Below the pieces are notes generated by a model, which saw nothing but the letters and a program-made list of their open reading frames with translations, was not told the origin of the DNA and did not search any database. Shown here one piece after another: positions 7,286 through 16,094 of a stretch of DNA of 64,000 bases (positions are counted from its first letter, which is position 1; every line of letters begins with the position of its first letter). The DNA comes from an uncultured Microbacterium sp. (lineage in GTDB: Bacteria > Actinomycetota > Actinomycetes > Actinomycetales > Microbacteriaceae): contig CAJYHN010000002.1 in assembly GCA_913774665.1 (NCBI GenBank), positions 434,001 through 498,000 of the forward strand, given 5' to 3'. A program made the position numbers and the translations under genes.

Positions 7286-9835
7286 GTGCCAGGAGAGAAC
7301 CTCACCCGCATCGAAGCGCAGGAGCGTCGCGCGATCGTCGACACGCACTCCTACGACGTGCAGCTCGACCTCACGCGCGGAGAGGAGGTCTTCACCTCGC
7401 GCACCGTCGTGAATTTCGCCGCCACCGAGGGCGCGTCGACCTTCATCGACCTGATCGCGCGCACCGTGCACGCGATCACCCTGAACGGCCGCTCGCTCGA
7501 CCCCGCCGTCGTCTTCGCCGACTCGCGCATCGCGCTCGACGATCTCGCGGCAGAGAACGAGCTCGTCGTCGAGGCCGACTGCGAGTACACCAACACCGGT
7601 GAGGGCCTGCACCGCTTCGTCGACCCCGTCGATGGAGAGGTCTACCTCTACTCGCAGTTCGAGGTGCCCGACTCGCGCCGGATGTACACCGTGTTCGAGC
7701 AGCCCGACCTCAAGGCCGCGTTCACCTTCTCGGTGACCGCCCCCGCGCGGTGGAAGGTCGTCTCCAACTCCCCCACGCCCGAGCCGGTCGCCGTCTCCGA
7801 CGACACCGCCCGCTGGGACTTCCCCGCGACCCCGCGCATCTCGTCGTACATCACGGCGCTCGTCGCCGGCCCCTACGAGGCGACCTACAGCGAGCTCACG
7901 AGCGCCGACGGCCGCGTCATCCCCCTCGGTGTCTTCGCCCGGAAGAGCCTGTGGCAGTACCTCGACGCCGACTACGTCTTCGAGAAGACCCGTCAGGGCT
8001 TCGCGTACTTCGAGGAGAAGTTCGGCTTCCCCTACCCCTTCGCCAAGTACGACCAGCTCTTCGTGCCCGAGTTCAACGCCGGCGCGATGGAGAATGCGGG
8101 TGCGGTGACCTTCACCGAGACCTACGTCTTCCGTAGCAAGGTGACGGATGCCGTGAAGGAACGTCGCGTCGTGACGATCCTCCACGAGCTCGCGCACATG
8201 TGGTTCGGCGACCTCGTCACCATGAAGTGGTGGAACGACCTGTGGCTGAACGAGTCGTTCGCCGAGTGGGCCTCCACGATCGCCACCGCCGAGGCCACCG
8301 AGTGGGAGGCCGCGTGGACGACCTTCAACGCGATGGAGAAGACCTGGGCGTACCGTCAGGACCAGCTCCCCTCGACCCACCCGGTCGTCGCCGAGATCAA
8401 CGACCTCGAAGACGTGCAGGTCAACTTCGACGGCATCACCTACGCCAAGGGCGGATCGGTTCTGAAGCAGCTCGCCGCCTGGGTGGGCATCGAGCAGTTC
8501 TTCGCCGGGGTGGCCGCGTACTTCCAGAAGCACCAGTGGTCGAACACCGAGGTGGGCGACCTGCTCGCCGAGCTCGAGACCACGAGTGGTCGGGACCTGG
8601 GCGACTGGGCCGAGAAGTGGCTCGAGACGGCGGGAGTCAACACGCTGACTCCGCTCATCGAAGAAGGAGCCGACGGCACGATCACGCGTTTCGCCATCGT
8701 GCAGACCGCGCCGGCCGACTACCCCACCATCCGGCCGCACCGCCTGGGCGTGGGCTTCTACTCGGTGACCGAGTCGGGCTCGCTCGAGCGCGTCCACCGC
8801 GTCGAGATCGACGTCGACGGCGACCGCACCGAGGTCGCCGAACTCCGTGGCATCCGTCGTCCCGACCTCGTGCTGCTCAACGACGACGACCTCGCCTACG
8901 CGAAGATCCGTCTCGACGAGCGCTCGCTCGCCACGGCGATCGCCCACCTGAAGGACATCTCCGACCCGCTCGCGCGCTCGCTCGTGTGGGGTGCGGCGTG
9001 GGACCAGACGCGGGATGCCGAGGCCTCGGCCACCGACTACCTGGACCTCGTCCTGCAGAACATCGGCTCCGAGACCGAGTCGACCACCGTGCGCACGACC
9101 CTGGGCCAGCTGCAGCTCGCCGCGAACTCGTACGTGGCCCCCGAGACTCGGGACGCCGCGCGCGAGCGGGTGGCCGACGGCCTGTGGGAGCTGGCGCAGA
9201 AGGCCGAGGCCGGCAGCGACAGCCAGCTGCAGTTCGTGACGGCGTTCGCCTCCGCGGCATCCACCCCGGCCCACGCCGAGACGGTCCGTGCGCTGCGCGA
9301 CGGCGACACCCCGCTCGAGGGCCTCGAGATCGACACCGACCTGTCGTGGCAGCTGCTGGTCTCGCTCGCTTCCGCGGGCGTGGTCACCGCCGCCGACATC
9401 GACGAGGCGCGCGCCGCCGACAACACCGCCAAGGGCGGGGAGTTCGCGGCCATGGCCAAGGCGTCGCTGCCCTCGCACGCGGCGAAGCAGGAGGCCTGGG
9501 ACTCGCTCATCGAGCGCGCCGACGCGCCGAACACGATCGTGCGGTCGACGGCGTCCGGCTTCACGAACCCGGCGACGGTCGACGTGCTCGCCGACTTCGT
9601 CGAGCCGTACTTCGCGATGCTGCTGCCCATCTGGGAGTCGCGCAGCTACCAGATCGCGCAGTACCTGATCGTGGGCCTCTACCCCGCCGCCCTGGCGAAC
9701 AAGACGCTGCGCGACGCGACGCGTCAGTGGCTGTCACAGAACGCCGACGCCGCCCCCGCGCTTCGTCGTCTCGTCGGCGAGAACCTCGCCGGCGTCGAGC
9801 GCGCGCTGGCGGTCCAGGAGCGCGACGCCGAGTAA
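7286..9835 (+). CDS. pepN: Aminopeptidase N (M1 family zinc metallopeptidase)
   Basis: 849 aa. It removes N-terminal residues from peptides in the cytoplasm. The GAMEN exopeptidase motif is near residue 266, and the zinc site HELAH-(18)-E is at about residues 300-323 (HELAHMWFGDLVTMKWWN, then NESFAEW). A C-terminal ERAP1-like helical domain follows, as in actinobacterial PepN. The GTG start is chosen because the protein then begins PGENLTRIEAQERRA and a GGGAGA ribosome binding site lies about 7 nt upstream; the frame runs open for another 1.2 kb upstream only because of GC bias. A possible -10 (TAGGCT, 7212-7217) lies in the spacer shared with ferrochelatase. Confidence 0.96.
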   Translation: MPGENLTRIEAQERRAIVDTHSYDVQLDLTRGEEVFTSRTVVNFAATEGASTFIDLIARTVHAITLNGRSLDPAVVFADSRIALDDLAAENELVVEADCEYTNTGEGLHRFVDPVDGEVYLYSQFEVPDSRRMYTVFEQPDLKAAFTFSVTAPARWKVVSNSPTPEPVAVSDDTARWDFPATPRISSYITALVAGPYEATYSELTSADGRVIPLGVFARKSLWQYLDADYVFEKTRQGFAYFEEKFGFPYPFAKYDQLFVPEFNAGAMENAGAVTFTETYVFRSKVTDAVKERRVVTILHELAHMWFGDLVTMKWWNDLWLNESFAEWASTIATAEATEWEAAWTTFNAMEKTWAYRQDQLPSTHPVVAEINDLEDVQVNFDGITYAKGGSVLKQLAAWVGIEQFFAGVAAYFQKHQWSNTEVGDLLAELETTSGRDLGDWAEKWLETAGVNTLTPLIEEGADGTITRFAIVQTAPADYPTIRPHRLGVGFYSVTESGSLERVHRVEIDVDGDRTEVAELRGIRRPDLVLLNDDDLAYAKIRLDERSLATAIAHLKDISDPLARSLVWGAAWDQTRDAEASATDYLDLVLQNIGSETESTTVRTTLGQLQLAANSYVAPETRDAARERVADGLWELAQKAEAGSDSQLQFVTAFASAASTPAHAETVRALRDGDTPLEGLEIDTDLSWQLLVSLASAGVVTAADIDEARAADNTAKGGEFAAMAKASLPSHAAKQEAWDSLIERADAPNTIVRSTASGFTNPATVDVLADFVEPYFAMLLPIWESRSYQIAQYLIVGLYPAALANKTLRDATRQWLSQNADAAPALRRLVGENLAGVERALAVQERDAE

Positions 9836-9848
9836 TCCGCCTCCGCAT

Positions 9849-9886
9849 CGGATGCCCTCTCCCCCTCGGGAGGGGGCATCCGACGT
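9849..9886 (+). terminator. Intrinsic terminator of pepN
   Basis: A 15-bp stem with one G-T wobble (9849-9863 with 9868-9882) and a 4-nt loop is followed by ACGTTT. The stem is built from CGGATGCC and its inverted partner GGCATCCG. Confidence 0.85.
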
Positions 9887-9965
9887 TTCGGCGTCATCCT
9901 CCCGTCGCTCGCGATCATCCGGACGGAGGACGCGGCGACTGGGTCGCTCTTCCTAGCGTGGAGGC

Positions 9966-10877
9966 ATGATCGTTGCAGACAACCTCACCAAGCGTTACGG
10001 CGACAAGACCGCTGTCGACGGCGTCTCGTTCACGGTGGCCCCGGGGCGGGTGACCGGCTTCCTCGGACCGAACGGTGCGGGCAAGTCCACCACCATGCGC
10101 ATGATCGTCGGACTCGACCGCCCCACCGCCGGTCGCGTGACCGTGGGCGGCCAGGATTATCGGCACCTGCGCTCGCCCCTCACCGAGGTCGGCGTCCTGC
10201 TCGACGCCAAAGCCATCCATACGGGTCGGTCGGCCCGCAACCACCTTCGCGCCATGGCCGCGACGCACGGCATCGGGAACGCCCGCGTCGACGAGGTGAT
10301 CGAACTCACCGGCATCGGTTCCGTGGCCGGCAAGCGAGCCGGGGGGTTCTCGCTCGGCATGGGCCAACGACTCGGGATCGCGGCCGCCCTGCTCGGCGAC
10401 CCGCACACGCTGATCCTCGACGAGCCGGTCAACGGCCTCGACCCCGAGGGCGTGCGCTGGGTGCGCCAGTTCGTGCGGCACCTCGCGTCCGAGGGACGAA
10501 CCGTGCTGCTGTCGAGCCACCTCATGAGCGAGATGTCGCAGACCGCCGATCACGTGATCGTGCTGGGGCGCGGGCGCGTGCTCGCCGACGCGGCCCTCTC
10601 CGACCTCGTGCGCACCTGGACGACGACCACCCTGCTCGTGCGCTCCCCCCGCCTCGGCGACCTCGTCACCGCCCTCGAGATCCCGGATGCCACCGTCTCG
10701 GCCGTCGAGCCGGGTGCGGCGCAGATCACCGGGATCACGGCCGAGACGGTCGGAGACATCGCCGCCGCCCACGGCATCCCTCTCTACGAGCTCAGCCCGC
10801 GCGTCGGCTCCCTCGAGGACGCCTACCTCGCCCTGACCGACGATTCCGTCGAGTACAAGACCAAGGAGATCGCATGA
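9966..10877 (+). CDS. ABC transporter ATP-binding protein
   Basis: 303 aa. It carries Walker A GPNGAGKST (residues 34-42), a divergent signature FSLGMGQR, Walker B LILDEPVNGLDPEG and a switch His (LLSSHLMSEM). This pattern, with the long C-terminal tail, is the DrrA/CcmA-like export family. It pairs with the permease whose start overlaps its stop by 4 nt (ATGA). The -10-like TAGCGT ends 6 nt before the ATG, and GGAGG also lies 2-6 nt upstream, so either leaderless or SD-led initiation is possible. Substrate unknown. Confidence 0.93.
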   Translation: MIVADNLTKRYGDKTAVDGVSFTVAPGRVTGFLGPNGAGKSTTMRMIVGLDRPTAGRVTVGGQDYRHLRSPLTEVGVLLDAKAIHTGRSARNHLRAMAATHGIGNARVDEVIELTGIGSVAGKRAGGFSLGMGQRLGIAAALLGDPHTLILDEPVNGLDPEGVRWVRQFVRHLASEGRTVLLSSHLMSEMSQTADHVIVLGRGRVLADAALSDLVRTWTTTTLLVRSPRLGDLVTALEIPDATVSAVEPGAAQITGITAETVGDIAAAHGIPLYELSPRVGSLEDAYLALTDDSVEYKTKEIA

Positions 10878-11674
10878 CCGCCCTCGCCGCCGCGCCCCGC
10901 CGGGCGACGCACACCCACACCCACCGCCTGAGCTTCGCGCACCTGCTGAAGAGCGAGGCGATCAAGATCCTCACCCTTCGCTCGACCTGGTGGTCCCTCG
11001 GGGTCACGGCCGCCCTGTCGGTGGGGATCTCGCTGCTGATCGCCCTCGCCACGAGCGGCATGGGCGGGGGGATGCAGCCGACGAACGTCATCCTCGCGCC
11101 CACCCAGTTCACGATGCTCGTGGCCGGCATCCTCGGGGCGATCGTCGTGACCGGCGAGTACTCCACCGGGATGATCCGCTCGACGCTCACCGCGGAGCCG
11201 CGTCGCGGTGCCGTGCTGCTGGCGAAGGCGCTCGTCGTGGCCGTGACGATGATGGTCACCACCGTGATCATCTACGCCGTCGCCATCGCCGTCACCACTC
11301 CCCTGTCGGGCTCAGGCATCGACTGGGCGACGCCCGCCGACTCGGTCGTCCCCCTCGCCCTCGGCGTGGTCTCGATGGCCTGCTTCACCCTCATGGGAGT
11401 CGGCTTCGGTTTCGTCCTGCGCAGCGGCGCCGGCGCGATCGCCGTCACGGTCGGAGTGCTCTTCGTCCTGCCGATCATGCTGAGCCTGTTCTCGATCGCC
11501 GGCCCCGACTGGATGTGGGTCGTCGAGGCGGGCAGGTACCTTCCTGTCAGCGCCGCCGGGAGCCTCACCCGGGCCGGAGCGACCGACCTCGTGGAGCCCG
11601 CGCTCACGATGGCCGGGTGGGTGATCGCGCCCCTTCTGCTCGGGTGGATCGCACTCCGCTCGCGCGACGCCTGA
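10874..11674 (+). CDS. ABC transporter permease (ABC-2 type)
   Basis: 266 aa with about six predicted membrane helices. The sequence VAGILGAIVVTGEYSTGMIRSTL, a cytoplasmic coupling segment followed by helices, is typical of the ABC-2/YhgE-like export permeases that pair with DrrA-like ATPases. The N-terminus is a short basic, His/Thr-rich cytoplasmic tail. Its ATG overlaps the ATPase stop, so the two form one export system. The substrate cannot be predicted. A perfect hairpin terminator follows. Confidence 0.9.
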   Translation: MTALAAAPRRATHTHTHRLSFAHLLKSEAIKILTLRSTWWSLGVTAALSVGISLLIALATSGMGGGMQPTNVILAPTQFTMLVAGILGAIVVTGEYSTGMIRSTLTAEPRRGAVLLAKALVVAVTMMVTTVIIYAVAIAVTTPLSGSGIDWATPADSVVPLALGVVSMACFTLMGVGFGFVLRSGAGAIAVTVGVLFVLPIMLSLFSIAGPDWMWVVEAGRYLPVSAAGSLTRAGATDLVEPALTMAGWVIAPLLLGWIALRSRDA

Positions 11675-11683
11675 TCCGATCCC

Positions 11684-11726
11684 CGACGGATGCCTCGACG
11701 CTCAGCCGGCGCCGAGGCATCCGTCG
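11684..11726 (+). terminator. Terminator after the ABC operon, abutting the mscS promoter
   Basis: A perfect 14-bp stem (11684-11697 with 11713-11726) with a 15-nt loop contains the GGATGCC/GGCATCC inverted pair. The right arm ends one nucleotide before the TAGGCT -10 of the next gene (11728-11733). Confidence 0.8.
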
Positions 11727-11727
11727 T

Positions 11728-11733
11728 TAGGCT
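11728..11733 (+). promoter_or_regulatory. -10 element of the mscS-like gene (leaderless promoter)
   Basis: TAGGCT lies 7 nt before the ATG at 11741. The preceding terminator stem occupies the spacer and -35 region. Confidence 0.6.
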
Positions 11734-11740
11734 GATTCCG

Positions 11741-12988
11741 ATGTTCGTTCTCGCCGAAAATCCCTCGCCCACCCCGTCGCCCTCGATCACCTCGCCGAGC
11801 GACCTGGCCAACCCCGACACCTGGGGCTGGATCGGTGATCAGCTCCTCGGGTTCGGCGGTGTCGTGCTGAAGATCCTCGGAATCATCGTGGGGATCGCCG
11901 TCGCCGCGTGGATCCTGCGCGTCATCATCCGCCACGTCGTCGATCGCATCGTCAACGGGGCGAAGAGCAAGGCCCGCGTCGACGACACGCAGGCGCTCGA
12001 TCGCTCCCCGCTCAGCGCCGTGCGGTTGGTGCAACGCACCCGCACCCTCGGCACGATCCTGCAGAACATCGTCAACGTGATCCTCGTGATCGTGGCGCTC
12101 GTGTGGATCGCCAGCATCGTCGCTCCCGATGCCCTCGCCTCGCTCACACTCCTCACCGCGGCGATCGGCGCCGGCCTCGGCTTCGGCGCCCAGAACATCG
12201 TCAAGGACGTGCTCAACGGCATCTTCATCGTCGCCGAAGACCAGATCGGCATCGGCGACGTGGTCGATCTGGGGCTGGCCACCGGCATCGTGGAGTTCGT
12301 CAGCGTCCGCATCACCCACGTCCGCGACGTCAACGGCACGCTCTGGTACGTGCGCAACGGCGAGATCACCCGTATCGGCAACATGTCGCAGGGCTGGTCG
12401 CGCGTCATCATCGACTTGGCCGTACCGGTGGATGCCGACATCGACGACGTCGAGAAGGCGATGCTCTCCGCCGCCAAGACGATGGCGAAAGAGACGAAGT
12501 GGCGCTCGCGCATCATCGAGCAGCCCGAGATCTGGGGTCTGGAGTCGATCAGCGGCGATGCCCTCGTCATCCGCCTCGTCATGAAGACCCGCTCGAGCGC
12601 GAAGGACGACGTGGCCCGCGAGCTGCGCGCGCGCCTGAAGAAGGCCATCGACGCCATGGGTATCGCGCTCCCCCAGCTCAACTCGATCGTGCTCACGGGT
12701 GCGGAGGGCGCGCAGAGCGTCCGCGGCGCGCACCCGCCGAAGACCAAGGAGACCCAGGTCGCGGTCGGCGCGAGCCGCCCGATCTGGCGCCCCCGCCGCA
12801 TCAAGCTGGACGCCTCCGAGACCGCCGACGACCGCACCGGCGGGGCGCCCCCTGCCACGGTGAAGAAGAAGAAGACGGTTCGTGACGACACCCCCACGGC
12901 CATCGTCGACCTGCCGCCCGCTCCCGGCGCTGACGCGCCCAAGCCCACTCCTCCGGCGGTCCGCGCCGACGACAAGGACGAGTCATGA
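11741..12988 (+). CDS. Mechanosensitive ion channel family protein (MscS)
   Basis: 415 aa. Small-conductance MscS channels open under membrane tension and release solutes on hypo-osmotic shock. There are helices near residues 35-60 and 105-125, then the pore-lining TM3 rich in Gly/Ala (LLTAAIGAGLGFGAQNIVKDVLNGIFIVAEDQIGIGDVV), which is the MscS signature, then the beta domain. A C-terminal tail of about 70 residues is Lys/Pro/Asp-rich and probably disordered. The ATG at 11741 is chosen over an upstream frame extension because of the -10 spacing. The stop overlaps the hemoglobin start (ATGA). Confidence 0.92.
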   Translation: MFVLAENPSPTPSPSITSPSDLANPDTWGWIGDQLLGFGGVVLKILGIIVGIAVAAWILRVIIRHVVDRIVNGAKSKARVDDTQALDRSPLSAVRLVQRTRTLGTILQNIVNVILVIVALVWIASIVAPDALASLTLLTAAIGAGLGFGAQNIVKDVLNGIFIVAEDQIGIGDVVDLGLATGIVEFVSVRITHVRDVNGTLWYVRNGEITRIGNMSQGWSRVIIDLAVPVDADIDDVEKAMLSAAKTMAKETKWRSRIIEQPEIWGLESISGDALVIRLVMKTRSSAKDDVARELRARLKKAIDAMGIALPQLNSIVLTGAEGAQSVRGAHPPKTKETQVAVGASRPIWRPRRIKLDASETADDRTGGAPPATVKKKKTVRDDTPTAIVDLPPAPGADAPKPTPPAVRADDKDES

Positions 12989-13434
12989 CCGAGCCCGTCA
13001 GCTTCTACGACCAGGTGGGCGGCATGGACACGTTCCGTCGGCTGGTCGACGCGTTCTATCGCGGCGTCGCCTCCGACGAGGTGCTGAAGCCGATGTACCC
13101 CGAAGAGGACCTCGGACCGGCCGCCGAACGCCTCACCCTCTTCCTCGCCCAGTACTGGGGCGGGCCGACGACCTACGGCGAGACCCGCGGACACCCGCGC
13201 CTGCGCATGCGCCACATGCCGTTCCACGTCGACCCGGACGCCCGCGACCGCTGGCTGCGGCACATGCGCGCAGCCGTCGATGAGATCGCCCTGCCGCCCG
13301 CGTTCGAAGCCCCCCTGTGGGACTACCTCGAGCGGGCGGCCTACGCGATGGTCAACACGTTCGAACCGAGCGGGATCGGCCCGCAGCAGAACGGGCGCCC
13401 CGATACAGGGCTGCCCGTCCGCGCGGGCGACTGA
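12985..13434 (+). CDS. glbO: Group II truncated hemoglobin (trHbO-like)
   Basis: 149 aa. It binds heme and O2/NO; in mycobacteria trHbO interacts with the respiratory chain and detoxifies reactive nitrogen. The B-helix Phe-Tyr (DAFYRGVASDEVLKPMYP), the proximal His in HMPFHVDPDARDRWL and the downstream Trp (G8 position) followed by LRHMRAAVDE match the group II pattern. The start overlaps the MscS stop by 4 nt, so the two are translated together. Its stop abuts the stop of the next gene on the opposite strand with no gap. Confidence 0.93.
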   Translation: MTEPVSFYDQVGGMDTFRRLVDAFYRGVASDEVLKPMYPEEDLGPAAERLTLFLAQYWGGPTTYGETRGHPRLRMRHMPFHVDPDARDRWLRHMRAAVDEIALPPAFEAPLWDYLERAAYAMVNTFEPSGIGPQQNGRPDTGLPVRAGD

Positions 13435-14271
13435 TCACCGGCCCAGGAAGTCCCCGAACCCGGGGATGTCGAGGTTCGACAGCCCCTCGCCGAAACCGCT
13501 GATCTGCTCGCCGGCGCCCGAGACGGCATCCTGGGCTCCTCCGGCCCACTCGCCGAGACCGGCGCCGTCGGCGAGGGTGGTGAGATCGACCCCGGATGCC
13601 ATCGCCTCGAGGTCGACGCCCTCTGCGAGCCCCGCGAAGTCGACGCCCAGCTGCCCCGCCTGCGCGAGCAGGGGCGCCGCGACGGCGCTGACGACGGCTC
13701 CCCCGGCGACCGCGGCGAGGAGCCCCCCGGCGCCCACGACCCCGGCACCGATCAGACCGCCGCGCCCGGCTCTGGCGAGCAGCCCGGACATGCGACCGGG
13801 TCGCACCGCTTCGGCACGCGCAGCCGTCCGCGCGAGGTCGTCCGCGGTAGCCGTGCGCGGACGCTCCTGAGGAGCCAGATCGGCATCCATCCGCTCCTTC
13901 ACGTGCGCGCGCTGCGCCGGTGTGAGGCGGGCGAAGGCTTCGCGGTGCATCTGCTCGACGCTGTCGGGGTCAGCGGTGCGCAGGAGGTAGTCGTAACGCG
14001 CAATGGCGGCACGGTCGGCGGCCGGGAGAGCGGACGAGGGACGGGATGCCGCGGGCGGCGCGTATCGCCCGTCCGGCGCAGCCGATGCGGGCACGCCGGT
14101 CGCGGCGGGCGGTGGGGTGCTCACTCCGCGATCGCCGGTGACGGCGTCGGCCGCGGAGCGCACCATGTCGCGCCAGTCCTTTCCGCCGGAGGCACCCGGG
14201 GTACGCGACGAGGGTGCGGCTTTCCCGGCGGCCCGGGAAGCGAGATCGAACAGACGGGAGAACGAGACCAT
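13435..14271 (-). CDS. Hypothetical protein with Gly/Ala-rich hydrophobic segment
   Basis: 278 aa, family not recognised with confidence. The N-terminal 80 residues are low complexity (Pro/Ala/Ser). Residues about 90-135 (RYDYLLRTADPDSVEQMHREAFARLTPAQRAHVKERM) form a conserved-looking helical module with a 'LTPAQR' turn. Residues about 165-200 are a Gly/Ala-rich hydrophobic stretch that could enter a membrane. The C-terminus repeats 'GVDL' and 'GL' motifs. Similar actinobacterial proteins have been labelled as cation-transporting ATPases, but no P-type ATPase motif is present, so I reject that name. The start has GAGG upstream. Confidence 0.7.
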   Translation of the reverse strand: MVSFSRLFDLASRAAGKAAPSSRTPGASGGKDWRDMVRSAADAVTGDRGVSTPPPAATGVPASAAPDGRYAPPAASRPSSALPAADRAAIARYDYLLRTADPDSVEQMHREAFARLTPAQRAHVKERMDADLAPQERPRTATADDLARTAARAEAVRPGRMSGLLARAGRGGLIGAGVVGAGGLLAAVAGGAVVSAVAAPLLAQAGQLGVDFAGLAEGVDLEAMASGVDLTTLADGAGLGEWAGGAQDAVSGAGEQISGFGEGLSNLDIPGFGDFLGR

Positions 14272-14442
14272 GGAGGGACCTCTCGACGGGCGGCGCGCGG
14301 CCGCAGCGTCAAGGTCTCCTCCGCCCTGTCGGACCGACGGACCCGGAATCCAACCGTGGACTCGTGATGACGGATACGCCGCGTCGGGAGTACTCCCCTT
14401 GCGTGCACTCAGCGTAGGGGGGCCACCTGTGCGCGTGCTGGA
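14272..14442. promoter_or_regulatory. Regulatory spacer with a 12-bp perfect palindrome
   Basis: The 171-bp gap between two minus-strand genes contains GGGAGTACTCCC (14386-14397), a perfect palindrome. On the minus strand, TACGCT (14411-14416) lies about 13 nt upstream of it and could be the -10 for the gene starting at 14271. The palindrome would then overlap or follow the start site, where a repressor could act. No regulator is assigned. Confidence 0.4.
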
Positions 14443-15111
14443 TCAGCTCCCCGTCGCGCGCACCGCGGTGAGCCCCGAACGCACCGGACCGCGCACGACT
14501 ACGTGGCCGCGCGCGAGACTCACGCGCGTCCACGCACCGCTGCGGCGCACGGGCGCCTGCTCGGAGCCCGCGATGAAGCCCAGGGCGAAGGCCGCGAAAG
14601 CCGTGCCCAGGGGCAGCCCCGATAGTGCCTCGTCGGGCTGACCCCAGACCTGGGCCCGCACGAGACGCACGACGTCCTCTCCGGCGTCCGCGGGGAGGGC
14701 GTCGGCGACGGCCGCGACCCCGTACTGCGCTCGCGATGCCAGCACGGCCGAGTCGATGGCATCCGTCTGCTCCCATCCTCCGCGCGGGGGCGAGATGCCC
14801 GCCCAGGCCGGTGAGGTCGCGGTCTCGGGCAGCACGACCGCGGTCGCGTCGTCGGGGGCGGGGAGCAGGGCCGATGCCTCGACCACCAAGTCGCACTCGA
14901 GCTCGGGGTCGATCGCCGAGACGCGCAGCCCCAGAACGGTCGGCGTGGCGTCGAGAAGTCCGCGCGGGGCGAGCGGGGCCGCCGTGGCGACCAGGACTCC
15001 CCCCTCGGCTCGCAGCCGCACGGTGCCATCGCCGAGACGGATTGTTCGGGCGGCGAAGGTGAGCAGGTCGGCTGCCGCCTGCGGGTCGGGGAACAACAGG
15101 CGCGCGGACAC
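14443..15111 (-). CDS. Hypothetical protein
   Basis: 222 aa, not recognised. It is a soluble-looking Ala/Leu/Val-rich protein with no signal peptide, membrane segment or catalytic motif that I can identify; the N-terminal half alternates short hydrophobic strands (VRLRAEGGVLVATAAPL, LGLRVSAIDPELECDLVVEA). The GTG start lies 7 nt from a TAGTTT -10 on the same strand. That -10 overlaps the -10 of the divergent thioesterase gene, so the two genes share a single compact promoter region. It codes on the strand opposite the divergent tesB. Confidence 0.7.
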   Translation of the reverse strand: MSARLLFPDPQAAADLLTFAARTIRLGDGTVRLRAEGGVLVATAAPLAPRGLLDATPTVLGLRVSAIDPELECDLVVEASALLPAPDDATAVVLPETATSPAWAGISPPRGGWEQTDAIDSAVLASRAQYGVAAVADALPADAGEDVVRLVRAQVWGQPDEALSGLPLGTAFAAFALGFIAGSEQAPVRRSGAWTRVSLARGHVVVRGPVRSGLTAVRATGS

Positions 15112-15117
15112 CCGCCC

Positions 15118-15124
15118 TAAACTA
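15118..15124. promoter_or_regulatory. Overlapping divergent -10 elements (bidirectional promoter)
   Basis: TAAACTA reads TAAACT on the plus strand (15118-15123, toward tesB) and TAGTTT on the minus strand (15124-15119, toward the gene starting at 15111). The two -10 hexamers share five base pairs, so transcription in the two directions must start from the same melted region. Confidence 0.6.
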
Positions 15125-15164
15125 TCAAGCGGTGCGGGTTCGCCGCGCCGGAACGGGAGTCAGC

Positions 15165-16034
15165 GTGTCCGAGGCCATCGATCCCGTGGCGTCGCTGCTG
15201 AGCGTGCTCGACCTCCGCGATGCCGGAGCGCGCACGACCGAAGACATCTTCACGGGGGTGTCGCAGGCCATGCCGACCGGTCGCGTGTACGGCGGTCAAG
15301 TCCTCGCGCAGACCATCGTCGCCGCTTCCCGGACCCTCCCGGCTGAGCGCACCGTCCACTCGATGCACGGCTACTTCCTCCGACCGGGAGACCCCTCCGA
15401 CGGCATCACCTTCTCCGTCGACCGCATTCACGACGGCCGTTCGTTCTCTACCCGGCGGACCCAGGCCTTTCAGTCCGGCGTCCCGATCTTCTCGATGATC
15501 GCCTCGTTCCAGGACGAAGACCCGGGTCTCGAGCACTTCGAGCCGATGCCGGAGGGCATCCCCCAACCCGAGGACGCCCCCTCGCTCGAGGCCGCGACGC
15601 TGCACCCGATCAGCCGCAGGATCCTCTCCGAGAGCCCGGTCGACGTGCGCCACGTGACGTCTCCGCTGTACGCCTCGGTCGAGGGCCCGCACGTGCCCCG
15701 GCAGGCCGTGTGGATGAAGCTGCGACGCCCCATCGGCGACGACCCCGCCGTGCACCGGGCCGCTCTCGCCTACCTCAGCGACCTCACGATCCAGGAGTCG
15801 ATCATGCGGGCGCACGGCGTCGCGTGGAACGCTCCGGGGCTGAAGGTGGCGAGCCTGGACCACGCGATGTGGTGGCACCGCCCGGGGCGCGTCGACGAAT
15901 GGCTGCTGTACGCACAGGAGTCCCCGAACGCCCGCGGGGGCCGAGGACTCGCCACCGGACGCATCTACACGCGCGACGGCGCTCTCGTGGCCAGCGTCGC
16001 GCAAGAGGTCATGGTGCGCGTCCCGCGCGAGTGA
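15165..16034 (+). CDS. tesB: Acyl-CoA thioesterase II (TesB-type double hotdog)
   Basis: 289 aa, the usual TesB length. It hydrolyses medium- and long-chain acyl-CoA. Motifs are GRVYGGQVLAQ, HSMHGYFLRPGDP and DRIHDGRSFSTRRTQAFQ in the first hotdog, and SLDHAMWWHRP with the catalytic Asp in the second. The GTG at 15165 is preferred because GGGAG lies 6 nt upstream and the protein then begins SEAIDPVASLLSVLDL, as in relatives. A start at GTG 15132 is in frame but would lie 8 nt from the -10. The shared divergent promoter is described separately. Confidence 0.93.
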   Translation: MSEAIDPVASLLSVLDLRDAGARTTEDIFTGVSQAMPTGRVYGGQVLAQTIVAASRTLPAERTVHSMHGYFLRPGDPSDGITFSVDRIHDGRSFSTRRTQAFQSGVPIFSMIASFQDEDPGLEHFEPMPEGIPQPEDAPSLEAATLHPISRRILSESPVDVRHVTSPLYASVEGPHVPRQAVWMKLRRPIGDDPAVHRAALAYLSDLTIQESIMRAHGVAWNAPGLKVASLDHAMWWHRPGRVDEWLLYAQESPNARGGRGLATGRIYTRDGALVASVAQEVMVRVPRE

Positions 16035-16094
16035 TCCCGGATGCCGACACCCGGCGGCTCCGCCCAGATGACGTCGAACGGGTCGGCGGCGGTG

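Noticed and set aside
7217-9478. A 753-codon minus-strand frame opposite pepN
   Set aside because: It is a high-GC shadow of pepN with low-complexity Gly/Val/Arg content and no recognisable domain.
13435-14271. Cation-transporting ATPase
   Set aside because: No DKTGT phosphorylation motif and no P-type ATPase helices; the name only reflects transferred annotation.
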